From positions 1,550,001 through 1,614,000 of the forward strand of contig JAQSEB010000082.1 of NCBI GenBank assembly GCA_030063045.1: a stretch of DNA of 64,000 nucleotides, given 5' to 3'. The notes beneath the pieces were generated by a model. The model ran no database searches. It saw only the letters and a list, made by a program, of their open reading frames with translations, and was not told the origin of the DNA. Source of the stretch: Pratylenchus scribneri (lineage: Eukaryota; Nematoda; Chromadorea; Rhabditida; Pratylenchidae). Shown here one piece after another: positions 47,768-58,599 of the stretch (positions are counted from its first letter, which is position 1; every line of letters starts with the position of its first letter). Made by a program: the position numbers and the translations under genes.

Positions 47768-48095
47768 ATGAAATTCCAAGTTCTTTTCACTTTCCTTTTA
47801 ATTGCAATTTTGGTAAATTAATTTTGATCTATTTGATTAAAATTAGATTTAAAAGATTGAAGCCGTATTTTCCTCTAATCATAGAGTCCCGAAAAGAAGC
47901 ACTTCGGAAGATTGTCATTCGGAATGTCAAAAGGAATGCGCTAAAGAATCACTAAAATTGACGACTAAAGCGCTTAAAGGTTTTTTCGAATTGAACAATT
48001 CGTAGGATTTTTGTTTCTTTTTAGATGAATGTTGGAATCATTGCATCGAATTTTGTTTCAATTATGCAAAAGAACATGGCATAAATCGACCATAA
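47768..48095 (+). CDS. Secreted six-cysteine peptide precursor (79 aa), three exons
   Basis: Exons 47768-47812, 47856-47979 and 48025-48095 have GT-AG introns, agreeing phases and 240 nt in total. The precursor begins MKFQVLFTFLLIAILIEAVF, a clear signal peptide. A short pro-segment ends in RVPKR, a dibasic site likely cleaved by a proprotein convertase. The mature part has six cysteines as C-x3-C-x3-C-x15-C-x3-C-x3-C (DCHSECQKEC and ECWNHCIEFC). The CxxxC spacing suggests two helices stapled together, like a helical hairpin. I do not recognise a family. It could be a signalling, antimicrobial or host-directed peptide. It is squeezed between vac14 (388 bp) and mea1 (110 bp, convergent). Confidence 0.72.
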
Positions 48096-48204
48096 AATTG
48101 ATGAAAAATGAATGATGGAAAAGTGAATTTATTGGAAATTTTGTGATAAAAAAAGAAATAAATTGGAATAAATTTTATATTATTCTTGGATTAATTAATT
48201 AATT

Positions 48205-49238
48205 TTATGCATCATTTGATTTCTTTTTATTCTCAGCCATTTGCCTAACCAATTCCGTCAATTTGTTGTCATCGATGTTTTGCATCCAATGTGGGGCAGA
48301 GATTTTTGGGGCCAATTTGCCCATTATTTGCTTGATTTGATCTGCTTTCTCTAAAAATTACCAAAAATTAATTTATTTTGGATTTCATTGAATACCTTGG
48401 TCCATGTCAATCCCAATTGGTTGATGTTCAATTTTTAATTCCTCCGGGGGTGGTGCCGGTTGGAGGTCCAATCCACGGGTGGAAGGCAACCATTCGGTGG
48501 GATGGGAAAATGGTGCGGTGTTGGAGGAAGTTGGCAATTGTTGATAGCCATCATTCAAATTTGGTCTTCTTTCCTCATCGGAATTGGTCGATTCACTGTC
48601 ATCATTTTCTGCAATACAAAAAAATTTAATTATTTAGTCCTCTGATTAAACTAATAATGATGGTCTATTTAATTTGACGAAAAAAGCATTGAAAATGGCT
48701 AAGGTTTTAAAAGGTTTAATGGTTTGTCCTTGGCCCCAAACCTAAATCTATTGATAAATCTCATATCTCATCGAGATGCATCGATGGGTGTGTAATTTGT
48801 CATGGTTTGCTCAAAATTAATGGATATTAAACCATTTAAACCATCTTAAGATTTTTGGTTCAAAACTTATCTAAATTTGGTTAAACCAAACCCAAATTCA
48901 TTGTCAAATGATGCGATTCAAAGAGAGCTATCGATTTGGAGCACAGGTATTTTAGGGTTCGTAGGATAAACCTTTGAACCACACTATTTTTTGCCATTTT
49001 CAATGTTATTTTCGGCATTTTAATTATTTTTATTAATCTAAAATTCCAAACCTTCTGTGGTTGTGGTGTCGCCAATCCCAATAATTTGCTGCTGATCAAC
49101 GCCAATTCCGTGCATTTCCACTTCAAAACCAATTTGCCATTCTCCACCCCCATTTGGACCGTCCTCATCTTCATCCGACGGCAATTCCACATTAGCCGGT
49201 CTTTTGCCATTCATTTTTGGCTCTTCTTGTGGTCCCAT
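48205..49238 (-). CDS. mea1: MEA1 (male-enhanced antigen 1) family protein
   Basis: Exons 49052-49238, 48396-48608 and 48205-48350 total 546 nt, 181 residues, in phase. The N-terminal half is acidic and disordered (PSDEDEDGPNGGGEW). The middle holds GYQQLPTS, and the C-terminus has EKADQIKQIMGKLAPKISAP, then HWMQNIDDNKLTELV. This parallels MEA1 of vertebrates (a GY.YQPL motif, then a helical segment with VELVK..M......PAWA..I). The biochemical function of MEA1 is not established; it is broadly conserved and testis-enriched in mammals. It starts only 137 bp downstream of the stop of hyls1 on the same strand, suggesting one operon. The first intron contains an inverted-repeat element of about 350 bp. 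Confidence 0.7.
48668..49018. mobile_element. Inverted-repeat element family 1 in mea1 intron
   Basis: Left ttgacgaaaaaagcattgaa and right gccattttcaatgttatttt. The interior has CATCGAGATGCATCGATGGG and TTAAACCATCTTAAGATTTT. Confidence 0.75.
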
Positions 49239-49375
49239 TCCTTTGAGATTAAAATATTATTCAGCAAAAGAAAATTTAAAAATATTAAATTCAATAAATA
49301 ATGATTTAAATCATTAAATGATCAAAGAAAATTAAATTTATTCGAAATAAATACAAAAAAAATTATGAGTTAAAT

Positions 49376-50484
49376 TTAGGGTTTCCAATGTCGTCTATTC
49401 ATCGAAATTTGTTCAGCCTTTTCCCTTTCATTCTTTTCGGCCTCCTCAATGTCATTTAAAAAGGCTGGGAGCAGTCGAAGTTGTGGACTAAAATGCAATT
49501 TTAATTAAATAATTTAAATTTAATGGGTACATGTCTCGCCGGAGCATCAATTCCCGAATTCGCCATCGCAGCGCCATTCTCTTCTGCTCACCGGGAGGCG
49601 GAAGTTTTGCCCATTGTTGGCGATATTGTTCCAATTTTAATTGTTGATCATGTTTGAATGGAAGGCGACCCGGCTCCGGACAAGTTCGAGGGCGAAGAGC
49701 TATAAATAATAATATAATTAAATTTTCAATAAATAAAATTAAACCATTTGCGCGTAGGAATTGATTGATTATGCGGTTCTCCTCACGTGGATTAATTTTC
49801 TTCCGTTCCTCTGCCACCACTGTTGGTGGTTCTTTGTTCTCTTTGTCATCTCGAACAGCATTTGTCGACTTTCCATCCTCTTTTCGACCCTGTCCGGCTC
49901 CGGCTTCCAACAAACTAACTTCTTCAATTTCGTCATCGGCGTTTTTCCCATCATCTCCTAACTGAAAATTGGAATTTTACTTAAATTAATATTTTTGTGA
50001 AAACCAATCGTTCATATCTCTTGATATCCTCGTAGACTTCCTGCAATCGTTCATATCCATGCGTGATTAATTCATCCAACTCGCCACCAGTCTAAAATAT
50101 TGGGTTTAGGTTTTTCTTATATTATTATAAACGTAATAATTTACCGATTTTGAAGGTTGGGCTGGTGAGGCAACCATATTACAAAGATATTGAATGCTTC
50201 GATCCGGATCAGTGGAATAAACGCCGACTCGATCCATTAGGCAAGAAAATAATTGGGGGTCGGCAACGTCCGCATTTTCTTCCAACAAACGAAGATCTTA
50301 GAGAATTTGGATTGATTTGTTGTAGCAGTTTTTGGTTTTTACCTTTCTCAATTTCGTGCAATTCCTCTTCTTCAACATTATAGCCCATTTCATTGATAAT
50401 ATCACGTAATTCTGCACTAAATTCCTCGAAAGCATCATTTTCCTCATTTGTGTCGGCAAATGTTGAATCAAAGAAACCGCTCAT
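49376..50484 (-). CDS. hyls1: HYLS1 homologue, centriole/basal body protein
   Basis: HYLS1 is a centriolar protein needed for ciliogenesis; a human missense allele causes hydrolethalus syndrome. Exons 50343-50484, 50145-50296, 50005-50091, 49745-49961, a fifth from about 49700 to 49529, and 49376-49489 stay in phase (about 300 residues). It begins MSGFFDSTFADTNEENDAF. The diagnostic region is FKHDQQLKLEQYRQQWAKLP, followed by PGEQKRMALRWRIRELM. This matches the HYLS1 box (basic, with W....P..GE..R.ALRW.IRE.M). The linker is acidic, with Lys-rich parts. A nematode needs it in ciliated sensory neurons. It is divergent from the next gene (433 bp) and followed closely by mea1. Confidence 0.8.
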
Positions 50485-50916
50485 TATCGAATTCTATTGA
50501 TTAAAAAAGTTTATTTAATTAATAATGTACATTAATAAATCTTATCTTTCGGTCTTTGTTTCACCTACGTGCGCGGCTCGTCTCATTTCAATTTCAAGTT
50601 CAACAAAAAAAACTTCCCGGTTTAAGACATTTTATCCAAACTGGTTTCGGCTTTCGGGATTCGGGCTTTCGATTTCGACTCGACTACAGGGATTAAACCA
50701 AAAAACCAATAATTTCGATTTATTGGAAAATTTTTAAAACGAGTTTTAAAACATAACATAACTATTATAAACTAATAAAAATAACATGGTTTGATTGAAA
50801 TGTTGAAATGACTTTTCGACGAACCGTGCAAACAAAAATATCTAAAGAACAAAAAAAACTATTGGAATTGGAAATAAAAAAAGCCAATTAAAACCATTTT
50901 ACAGAGATTAATTAAA
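50485..50916. promoter_or_regulatory. Divergent promoter region of hyls1 and the NOL8-like gene
   Basis: 432 bp between opposed start codons. It contains a pair of similar GATTTCGACTCGACT-like and GGCTTTCGG strings but no identified site. A small open frame from an ATG near 50810 (MTFRRTVQTKISKEQKKLLE) has no usable donor and was not joined to the gene. Confidence 0.4.
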
Positions 50917-51536
50917 ATGAAAGATCCAAAATCGAATGTAACGACTGATGATAAAAATATCGGTGAACAACGGCGTTTGGAAAGTATTTCGCGGAGACAA
51001 CAAGAGGAGCGCCGAAAGAAGCAAATAATCAGCGAATCATTGGCCAATAAACCATTGAAAACACATATCAAATTTGAATGTTCTTCAGAAGAAGAGGTTT
51101 TAAACAGCAAATTTAAAACAAAGAAAATTGATATTTTTAGGATAATGGCGGCGTTGAGGAGAAAGAAGCAAGCATCTCGAAAAATGATAATAATAAAATG
51201 AAGAGATGTTTCTTTTTGGACATTAATGACCCCGAAATTCGTTGTCCAATGTCTGCTTTTCGACGGCATATTTCATCAGAAGAACAGTTGCGAAAAAATT
51301 GGGTCGAAAAGCGGAAGTCACTGGTCAAGGTGGGAAATGGGAGGAATTTGATTGACCAGGAAAATAAAATATTTAATTCCCAGTTCTACAAACATGAACG
51401 AAAATTGGCATTAAAGAATTTGAGAAGCCGACAACAGCAACAAAAAATAAGAAACCGGATGATGGGGAAGAAGAAAAAACGACGAAGAAAAGAAAAAGAA
51501 CAAAGAAGTCAAAAAATATATAAACCGAAATTTTAA
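50917..51536 (+). CDS. Lys/Arg-rich protein resembling the NOL8 C-terminal region
   Basis: Exons 50917-51096 and 51141-51536 (576 nt, 191 residues) join with a clean 44-bp intron. The core SRRQQEERRKKQIISESLAN, followed shortly by THIKFECSSEEE, resembles the part of nucleolar protein 8 where a helix with KKLI..AL is followed by HIIF or HIRF and acidic residues. NOL8 binds Rag GTPases and acts in rRNA processing. After this come FFLDINDPEIRCPM, FRRHISSEEQLRKNWVEKR and a very basic tail (KKKKRRRKEKEQRSQK) typical of nucleolar proteins. The N-terminal RNA-recognition motif of NOL8 is absent. The family call is tentative; nucleolar localisation is an inference from the tail. Confidence 0.55.
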
Positions 51537-51917
51537 AATATTTTTAATACCATTTTAAATAAAAAGTAATGCATATTTTTTTAATTTTTGTTTTTTGATT
51601 TCATTTTTTGCTTTTTGGCCATTTCAGAAAGACCCTTCAAAAAGGCAATGACTTCATCGGCCATTCAACCTTTCCAAATTCCAACCTATGACTGACTTAT
51701 TAATGTTAGGATTAGGTCTAGTCGACCAATCCATGCTGTTAATAATTCTATTAAAAGTATGAATCAAAGAAATACATGGATGTCTTTATTTTATTCAGAA
51801 AAAGTTGCGATAAAAGTAAATTGTCAGAAAAATCATTATTTAATTTATGGTCTGCATATTCGTATCTTTGCAACAAATTATATATCCGGCCCCTCTTTGC
51901 AATTTGCCATTGGGCAT

Positions 51918-52902
51918 TCAAGATCGATAATTCAGGAATTCGGCTGCCGATTTGAGATGCTTCTCGCACGTTTCGGCATGATGAGTGATGAAGGCAAAAT
52001 GCACTGAAAAATTCAATTATATTTTGAATAATTTTATATTTATTTTGGAATAAATTCCTATATCCCTTCGTCCCGAACCCACCCTGTAAGATGTTGTTGA
52101 GCCGCTCGAAAATATCCTTTGGCAGAATTCCACGAAAATCGGTGAGCATTTCGTTCCAGCTTGGAATATTCTGCAGACGCCATTGGCTCAATTCAAATTC
52201 GGCTGGGGCCAATGCTTGTTCAATATGGAAGGCACGATTTTGGCGAAGTTCATTTTGGAAGGCTGGTGGAAAATTGAAGCCATCGAGAATGTTGCCGGCT
52301 TGAATTTGGGCTTGAACTGCCTTGACAATCTAAAATTATTTGTATTGTAAATATTGATGAAGAATTCATTTAACAACCAAAACCAATCCTTATCCCAAAT
52401 TTTATACTAGACCTAGACTCATTTGATTTGTCCCCAAATTTTACCTCATTGATTTTTTTTAAAATTTGGATAAACAAATTGTAAAATTGTCGAGCCAACG
52501 AGGACAGCAGGTCAAGATCAAGAATCAATCGATTGGAAGTTTGGCGAAGAAATTTGGCACGGACTTCAGCCACTTCATGTGCCCATTGTTTGAACCAAAT
52601 TGCCAGTGTGGAAATATCCGCAAAGTAGAGAGAAATCAACTGGAAACGGATTTTAAATTTTAACAAGAAAATTTAAAATAATTTGATACAAAATTTTCCT
52701 ATTTTGGATGTCCAAAATTTTGTTATTTTCCACTCACCTTTGCATGCACTTTTCGTGCCCGCGGAATTCCCAAATCATTCAATGTTCGATTTGCTTGGGC
52801 GCATTTGATGAGTCCATTCAATGGCATAAATTTGTTCATTTCATCGATCAATTCCAATGGGAGTGGCCGTCCTTCGATTGGTTTCGATTGAATCATTCCC
52901 AT
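51918..52902 (-). CDS. Unrecognised 230-aa protein with F-box-like N-terminus
   Basis: Exons 52738-52902, 52445-52639, 52083-52329 and 51918-52003 total 693 nt in constant phase. The N-terminus (PLPLELIDEMNKFMPLNGLI, then KCAQANRTLNDLG) resembles an F-box (LP.EL...I...L....L......CR..N), the SKP1-binding motif of ubiquitin ligase adaptors. The rest is mainly helical, with Trp-rich segments (FKQWAHEVAEVRAKFL; LSQWRLQNIPSWNEML) and ends ETCEKHLKSAAEFLNYRS. I do not recognise a family. It is convergent with the NOL8-like gene. Nematodes carry very many divergent F-box genes, so that is the most likely class. Confidence 0.6.
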
Positions 52903-54343
52903 TTTAATTTTATTGCGCTTTTGAATTTGTTTGATTTTTTATTTGTCTGAAATTTGAAGAATTTTGCTTGTAGATTTTCTGTTTATGTGAAAAATTGTAA
53001 AGAATTGATTAAGATTCGTCAAAAATTAAATTAATAATTGATTGTTGGATTGTTGAAATGCGAAATGACAATGCGATGCAAATGATTATGATTCGATTCG
53101 ATCGATTCGATCGGTTTTAAAATTTAAAAATAATAAAATATATCAAAGGAAATAATTTCATATCGCCAATTCAAATTCTAACCAAGGGCATTTGGGTTTT
53201 GGGTACCGTACCGCTGTTAGGTTACCTGGGCCATTTTTTGGCCATAGCTTAACAAAGAAGAGATAAACAGGGGAAAGCAATGTTCCTTTCGAAAGCTCTT
53301 AATGTCCTCTACAAAATAATGTAACTAATTTTTTGAAAACTTAAAACACATTGTGGAAAAAGCAGGCGGGGGAGAGGGTTGGAGGGAGTGGGCATTTTAA
53401 AAAATCGTAAAAATTATTAGAAAAAGTTTCTTTGCAATTTTAATCGTTATTTTACCCATTGGGGGTATTCTGAGAGCCCCCTGTTCTAGGATATAGGTTC
53501 AGGATCCAAGTCCAATGCAAAGAACGATCAATCACATTTTTTATTGTATAAAATATCAACAGGAAAAAAAATAAAAATGCCATTTTGCTGTCAAAATCTT
53601 AAAAAAATTAATGAAACCAAGAATTTTGAAGTGGTTGATGATTGTGATTGATGATTGGGACTGCTGGGCGATCCTTCTCTTTATTACGGTAATCAAAATC
53701 AATTCTTGCCTTATTATTATAAATCTTTTCTTTTATGGCATTGCCATTGATTTCCATTCGCCGCCTCTTCATTTCCTTATTGTTTTCACATTTTTGCTAA
53801 TTGTCATTGGCATATCAAAGATGGAAGATTGGAATTGGAAGGGCAATATTTTTATTGGAAAAAAAAGAGATTATAGATCTTTTTTGATGAATGCTTGGGG
53901 GAAAATATACTTACTGTACTCATAATTTTTTCGCCCGATGATCAACAACATATTAAATTTATTTTATTGTGATAGAAATAAATTCTAATGAATATTTAAT
54001 GTGAAGTATTGAAAAGAGAAAGGCAGTCTCTAAATATTACGATGAAGTGTAAATATGAAAATGGTTTGAGGAAATAATTCAATGAATTATTGTTATAATA
54101 AGGATGGTTTGGGCCAATGCCATTCTATTAAAAATTAATTTATTTGAATATATTTATATTCTATCATCTAAAAATGTTCTAAATTGGTGATGTTTTTTGA
54201 GAAAAATGCCATTGGCCGTCCATTGGAATAAACATTTTTAATAAAAGGAAATGGTTTTTAAAGGAGCAATAATTCAAATTCAACATTTAAAATAGTTCAA
54301 TTAATCATCATTTAATTTGAGGAGAATCATTCGTTCATTCAAA

Positions 54344-54502
54344 ATGCATCAATACATTATTTCTATCCAATTGTTTTATTTTTCCTTTTTATCGTCTGCT
54401 GTTGAATGTCTCCGCAAAAGGAAAAAAGCCAAGAAAAAATGCCAAAAATGTTGCAAAAAATACGGGCCAAAGGGAGAGAATGGAGCCATGTTGATCCGCT
54501 GA
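54344..54502 (+). CDS. Possible secreted Lys-rich peptide (52 aa), single exon
   Basis: MHQYIISIQLFYFSFLSSAV looks like a signal peptide with an aromatic hydrophobic core. The remaining 32 residues begin ECLRKRKKAKKKCQKCCKKY and contain four Cys and many Lys/Arg, a run that would also read as a nuclear localisation signal. There is no homology cue and no intron. An in-frame ATG upstream (54317) would spoil the signal peptide, so the start at 54344 is preferred. Such short frames arise by chance in AT-rich DNA. Confidence 0.35.
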   Translation: MHQYIISIQLFYFSFLSSAVECLRKRKKAKKKCQKCCKKYGPKGENGAMLIR

Positions 54503-54664
54503 ATCCGTGACTGGTTGATCCGCCTTTAAAAAATAGGAATTTAACTATCTCTTTAGGCTAATTCATTTCATAAAGCAATATATTAGTATGAAACTTTTTA
54601 AATAAATTTGATAAGAATTAAAATTTAACAATTTGGAGCCAATAAATCATGAAAAAAATGCTTA

Positions 54665-54945
54665 AAACATTCAATATTAGGATATGATTAAATTGTCACT
54701 AATTATTTCATAGTTCCTTAATTCACAAAACATATACATTTGGATAGAACTCATCAAGACGGATTGAATGATATATGATTTATTATAGTTTGGTTTAAAT
54801 TAAAGGATGTTAAACGGTTTAAATAGTTTTAGTTTTTGGTTCGAAGCTAGAATTGCTTAAAGTTAAGCCAAAACATAATCAAATGTTGCTTATTTTATAT
54901 TGTTTACGCATTTAAGATAAAACTTCAGAACCGTTTACATTTTGA
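54665..54945. mobile_element. Inverted-repeat element family 1, degraded intergenic copy
   Basis: Interior gaactcatcaagacggattg, TTAAACGGTTTAAATAGTTT and gttaagccaaaacataatca match family 1; the right part is cttcagaaccgtttacattt. Confidence 0.65.
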
Positions 54946-54992
54946 CATTTCAATTCTCATTATTTCTATCCAAATTCCCTTAATAATCCCAT

Positions 54993-57900
54993 TCATCCAT
55001 CATTCCCCTCCATTACCAATTGTGCTTCTGCCGGATTCCGATTGTCATTATTGCCACTGATGCTGCCACTGGCTCCATGTGTTGGCAACAATTCAGCACT
55101 TTTTCCATCCTCCGTCGATTCTTCACTCTCCTCCGATGATTCCATGCTGCTTGTCGACTCATCCGGTGTTGTCAGTGGAGTTGTGGTTCCACTAGGATCG
55201 TAGGAGGTGGATTCCTCGGGCAATGGCACTGGAATATTGCATTTTGTGCCGGTCCAGCCCACATTGCATGAACATTTCCCACATTCACAGTAGCCATTGT
55301 TGAAGCAAGTGACCTAAAATTGCATTAAAATTTTGCAAGCTAATTTTTGGTTGGTTCATATTTTCCAAATAAAATTAGTCAATATTTGTAGCAAAATAGC
55401 TTTAATAATTATTTTATTCTTCTACTATAGAAAGGATTCTTTGCCTTCTTTTTTTGGGAGCAATTAGAATCATTTCCATTCTAGTATATGTAAACTTGAC
55501 ATTTTTCCCCATCGTTTTCGTTTATTTATTCAAAATACCGTATTTTTCTATTGAAAGCCCCAAGGGCTACTAATTATCGAAGCCCAAAAATTTGGGATCT
55601 AACTCTATTATCTCTGAACATTTTTGAACAAACTATAGCTTTATAGAATTTAATGCATTAAAAAAGTTCATCTTATAAAATCCAAAAAACTTTTAATTTG
55701 AACAAAAAACAAACCCCATTCTCGGTGCATGGTTCTGGATCATCATCGCAACTGCAATCATCACCACTGTAGCCATGCTCACAAGCACCTTCAATTTTTG
55801 AATATGAATTTAAGCAAATTTTAAACAAAATTCGCCACACATTTTCCACATTGACAAGCGCCCCGTCCCGAGCACATTCGGCCATCCACACTCAGCGGGC
55901 AATTTGAACCATCGCATTCACAATAGCGGCCACTGATCTGAACAAAAATTCAGCAATTTTTTACTATAAATTGGCAAAATTTTGACGTACATAATCACCC
56001 TGACATTGACATTGTCCGCATTGGCATTTGCCTCTGGCCGAACAAATTGGCGCCTTATTATGTTCCCGGCAAAGACCAATCAGCTCGTCCGGATTCGACA
56101 CTCCATATTTGTCCAAATCACATTCGCAACGTTCCTTTAAAAGTGTCATGAAATTATTTTCGAGTCATTTTTGAAATAAATATAAGCCAAGCCATTTTTT
56201 CTTCGAATGAAGTCCATTATTCTTTCTCCCATTTGCCCTTTTTACTCAAAGTCGGTTTCGGTTTCATAAAATCAATGTAATTATAATTAAAAAAGAAATT
56301 AGGAATTTTTACTCAATATACCATATAACCTCTTTAAAATCCCATAGGGAATTATTTTCAACACTCCAAAAATTGAGAAAATGTGGGCTCTAATTCCTTA
56401 ATTTATGGACATCTTTGAACAAATTATAGTGAATTTTGTAGAAAATACAACATTTTTTAAATTCATCCTGCTAGGAGCTATTGGTCCTCAAAGCGGAGTT
56501 TGTGGAATTAATAGAGGGAAGCGTTTCAAAAGAGATTACGGTAATTGAAAATAATGGAAACCGAAATCAAAAACCGACAATTTTTGAAAATCGAAATTTG
56601 GATTAATTTTACTTTTATCATCAAAAGAAATAAAACGAACCCCGCCTTTGCCTTCATCGCATTGACATTGGCCACAAACCAAATTGCCGGAATAATTGCA
56701 TCGAGGAGAACGCCTTTCCTTCAAAATGAATTGAAATTTAAGCCAAAAAATGTAGAATTCAAGCGAACATGTTGCCTCGGCTGTTCACATTCACACCCGC
56801 ATAATGGAGTCACAAAAATGGCCGAAACAGTGTTGTAGCCATAAATTCCAACGGAAACGGCGGCCAATTGAGGCCGGGAGCAATCGGACAGTGAAACTTT
56901 GGCATAAAAGGAAATTTTCTGTTCGGGTCGAACACCGGGACAGACTCGGCCAATTATTCGTTCACTGGAATGGTTTAGAAAAATAGGTTTAGGGTTTAAA
57001 AAGAGAAAGATGTAAAATATTTTTGTGGGAATTTACAAATAAATATTCCATTGGAATTGGTCGCTCAGAAAGGAACATCGAAATTTATGGAATAATTATC
57101 TATGTATAATTGATTTAATTAGCTTAATTAAATGACGATTTAAAGCTATTTTTGATGAATATTATTTTCTGAATTAAAATTAAAAAATTAAAAATTTATT
57201 ATATTTTGTTTTGCAATAAATATATGTCATTTTCCTTATTATTTTTATTATTTACACTGACCCATTGCAATCCACCGAGAATTCAATGTCAATGCCGAGT
57301 GAACGGAATTCCGAAGTTTGAATGGTGAAATCGCGCACTTCATAGCCACTCAATGGCAATTTATGCAAATAACGAAAAGGCACTTCCACAATATCACCTG
57401 AATAAAATTTGTTCAAATTTAAATATTATTGACAAATTTCGTTTTATTAATATTCGCCATATCCTTTTTAAATGATTTCCTTTAAAATCCTTCATAATTT
57501 TCTACCAAACTTTTCTTCTTTTTATTCAATTTTATTCTCCAAAGGGATTTCCCATTGGCCTTTTCCATCATCACACAAGAATTTATGGCCAAAATCGAAA
57601 ATTATGGGATCTCGGTGGTGCCTTCTGGCCGTTGTTAAATGGGAAAATGGCCAACAGAAGAAGGAATGCCGGCATAAAGAAAAGGAAACAAAAGGAAAAA
57701 TCCAAGGTTGATGGTTGCCCCCGGGGTCATTCTTCATTCCAAAAGAAAAGGGAGGAATGGCCAAACATATCAATAAAATGTTGGGGCAAAACAGAGCAGT
57801 TGGTCCGATCCAAATTCCAAACAACAATATTTTAGGTAGACAAAACACAAAAGAGTCGAACTTTTGGATTTATTCCAAAAGAATAATTTGCATAAATTGT

Positions 57901-58578
57901 AAATTTGAATAGGACAAACAATGGAAAAAATCATACTAAAGGTTTACTCTCTCCCTTATTACTGACCTGGTTTCATTCGAATTTCGACTTGTTGTGGCTC
58001 CAATTGAATTACGGTGACTCCATCAGCTCTTCTGCTGCCCAATGGAAGATTCTATAATATTAAAAATTGAATTGTTGAAAAATTGGCTTTTATTAATTTA
58101 TATTTTTAGTATATTATTCTAATTTAATATTTGCTAAAGAGATGACTCACATGTTGCGGTGCCAATTTGATTTCGGTGTTTGGCGAGAATAATTGCTTGT
58201 CTGGACATTTGCCAGCAGCAAATTCCGATTTGGCATCGCATCTTTGTGTACTGTTCAACCTCTGAAATTAGAATGATTATTCCTTCGAAATTCGAATTAT
58301 TTATAATTAGACATATTCAAATAATTCATAAATTCCATAATATTTCCCTAACAAACCGTGTCAGCACACCAAGCGCATTCTGGACTTGCAGAAATGCAGG
58401 CTCCACAATTTTTGCTTGCCTCAAAAGAAAGGCACTTTTGCCGAATTCGATCACTTTGTTGGGCCAAACAGCCGATGGGAATGAGCGAACAAATTAGAAA
58501 TAAAATAAATGAAAGGCATGATGGCGAAATTGAGGAAATTTTCGGAAACGGCATTCTGGAGGCACTTTTCCTCCGCAT
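54993..58578 (-). CDS. Secreted integrin-beta-like protein lacking the beta-I domain and membrane anchor
   Basis: Exons 58357-58578, 58151-58261, 57967-58051, 57262-57397, 56769-56964, 56641-56718, 55991-56134, 55841-55937, 55715-55788 and 54993-55313 total 1464 nt (487 residues) in constant phase. The order is: signal peptide (LSFILFLICSLIPIGCLA); PSI domain (CLSFEASKNCGACISASPEC, AWCADT, RCDAKSEF); first hybrid-domain half (QLEPQQVEIRMKPGDIVEV); second hybrid half (FRSLGIDIEFSVDCNG, VCPGVRPEQKISFYAKVSLS); then I-EGF modules (CNYSGNLVCGQCQCDEG, CSARGKCQCGQCQC, CSGRGACQCGKCACEHG, YSGDDCSC, FNNGYCECGKCSCNVGW). It ends in a Ser/Thr/Glu-rich tail (SSMESSEESEESTEDG). The roughly 240-residue beta-I (vWA-like, MIDAS) domain that belongs between the hybrid halves is absent within one exon. 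No TM helix or NPxY tail is seen. Confidence 0.85.
55535..55660. mobile_element. Inverted-repeat element family 2, partial copy in integrin-like gene intron
   Basis: ATACCGTATTTTTCTATTGA, then AGCCCCAAGGGCTACTAATT and aacatttttgaacaaactat. The other end is missing. Confidence 0.6.
56316..56548. mobile_element. Inverted-repeat element family 2 in integrin-like gene intron
   Basis: The left end ATACCATATAACCTCTTTAA mirrors the right end tttcaaaagagattacggta. Near the right end is CCTGCTAGGAGCTATTGGTC, also seen reversed near 16650. Confidence 0.7.
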
Positions 58579-58599
58579 TCAACAATATCGGGAATGAAA

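Larger units (their letters stand above)
52905..54990. other. Intergenic region with one small candidate peptide gene and an inverted-repeat element
   Basis: AT-rich. A hydrophobic open frame at 53611-53925 (+) has no supporting signal. An inverted-repeat element copy with AAACGGTTTAAA motifs occupies about 54665-54945. The only plausible coding unit is the short basic peptide annotated separately. Confidence 0.6.

Noticed and set aside
53611..53925. Hydrophobic 104-codon frame on the + strand
   Set aside because: Ile/Phe/Leu-rich because of AT composition, no signal-peptide/TM pattern of a known family, no splice or homology support.
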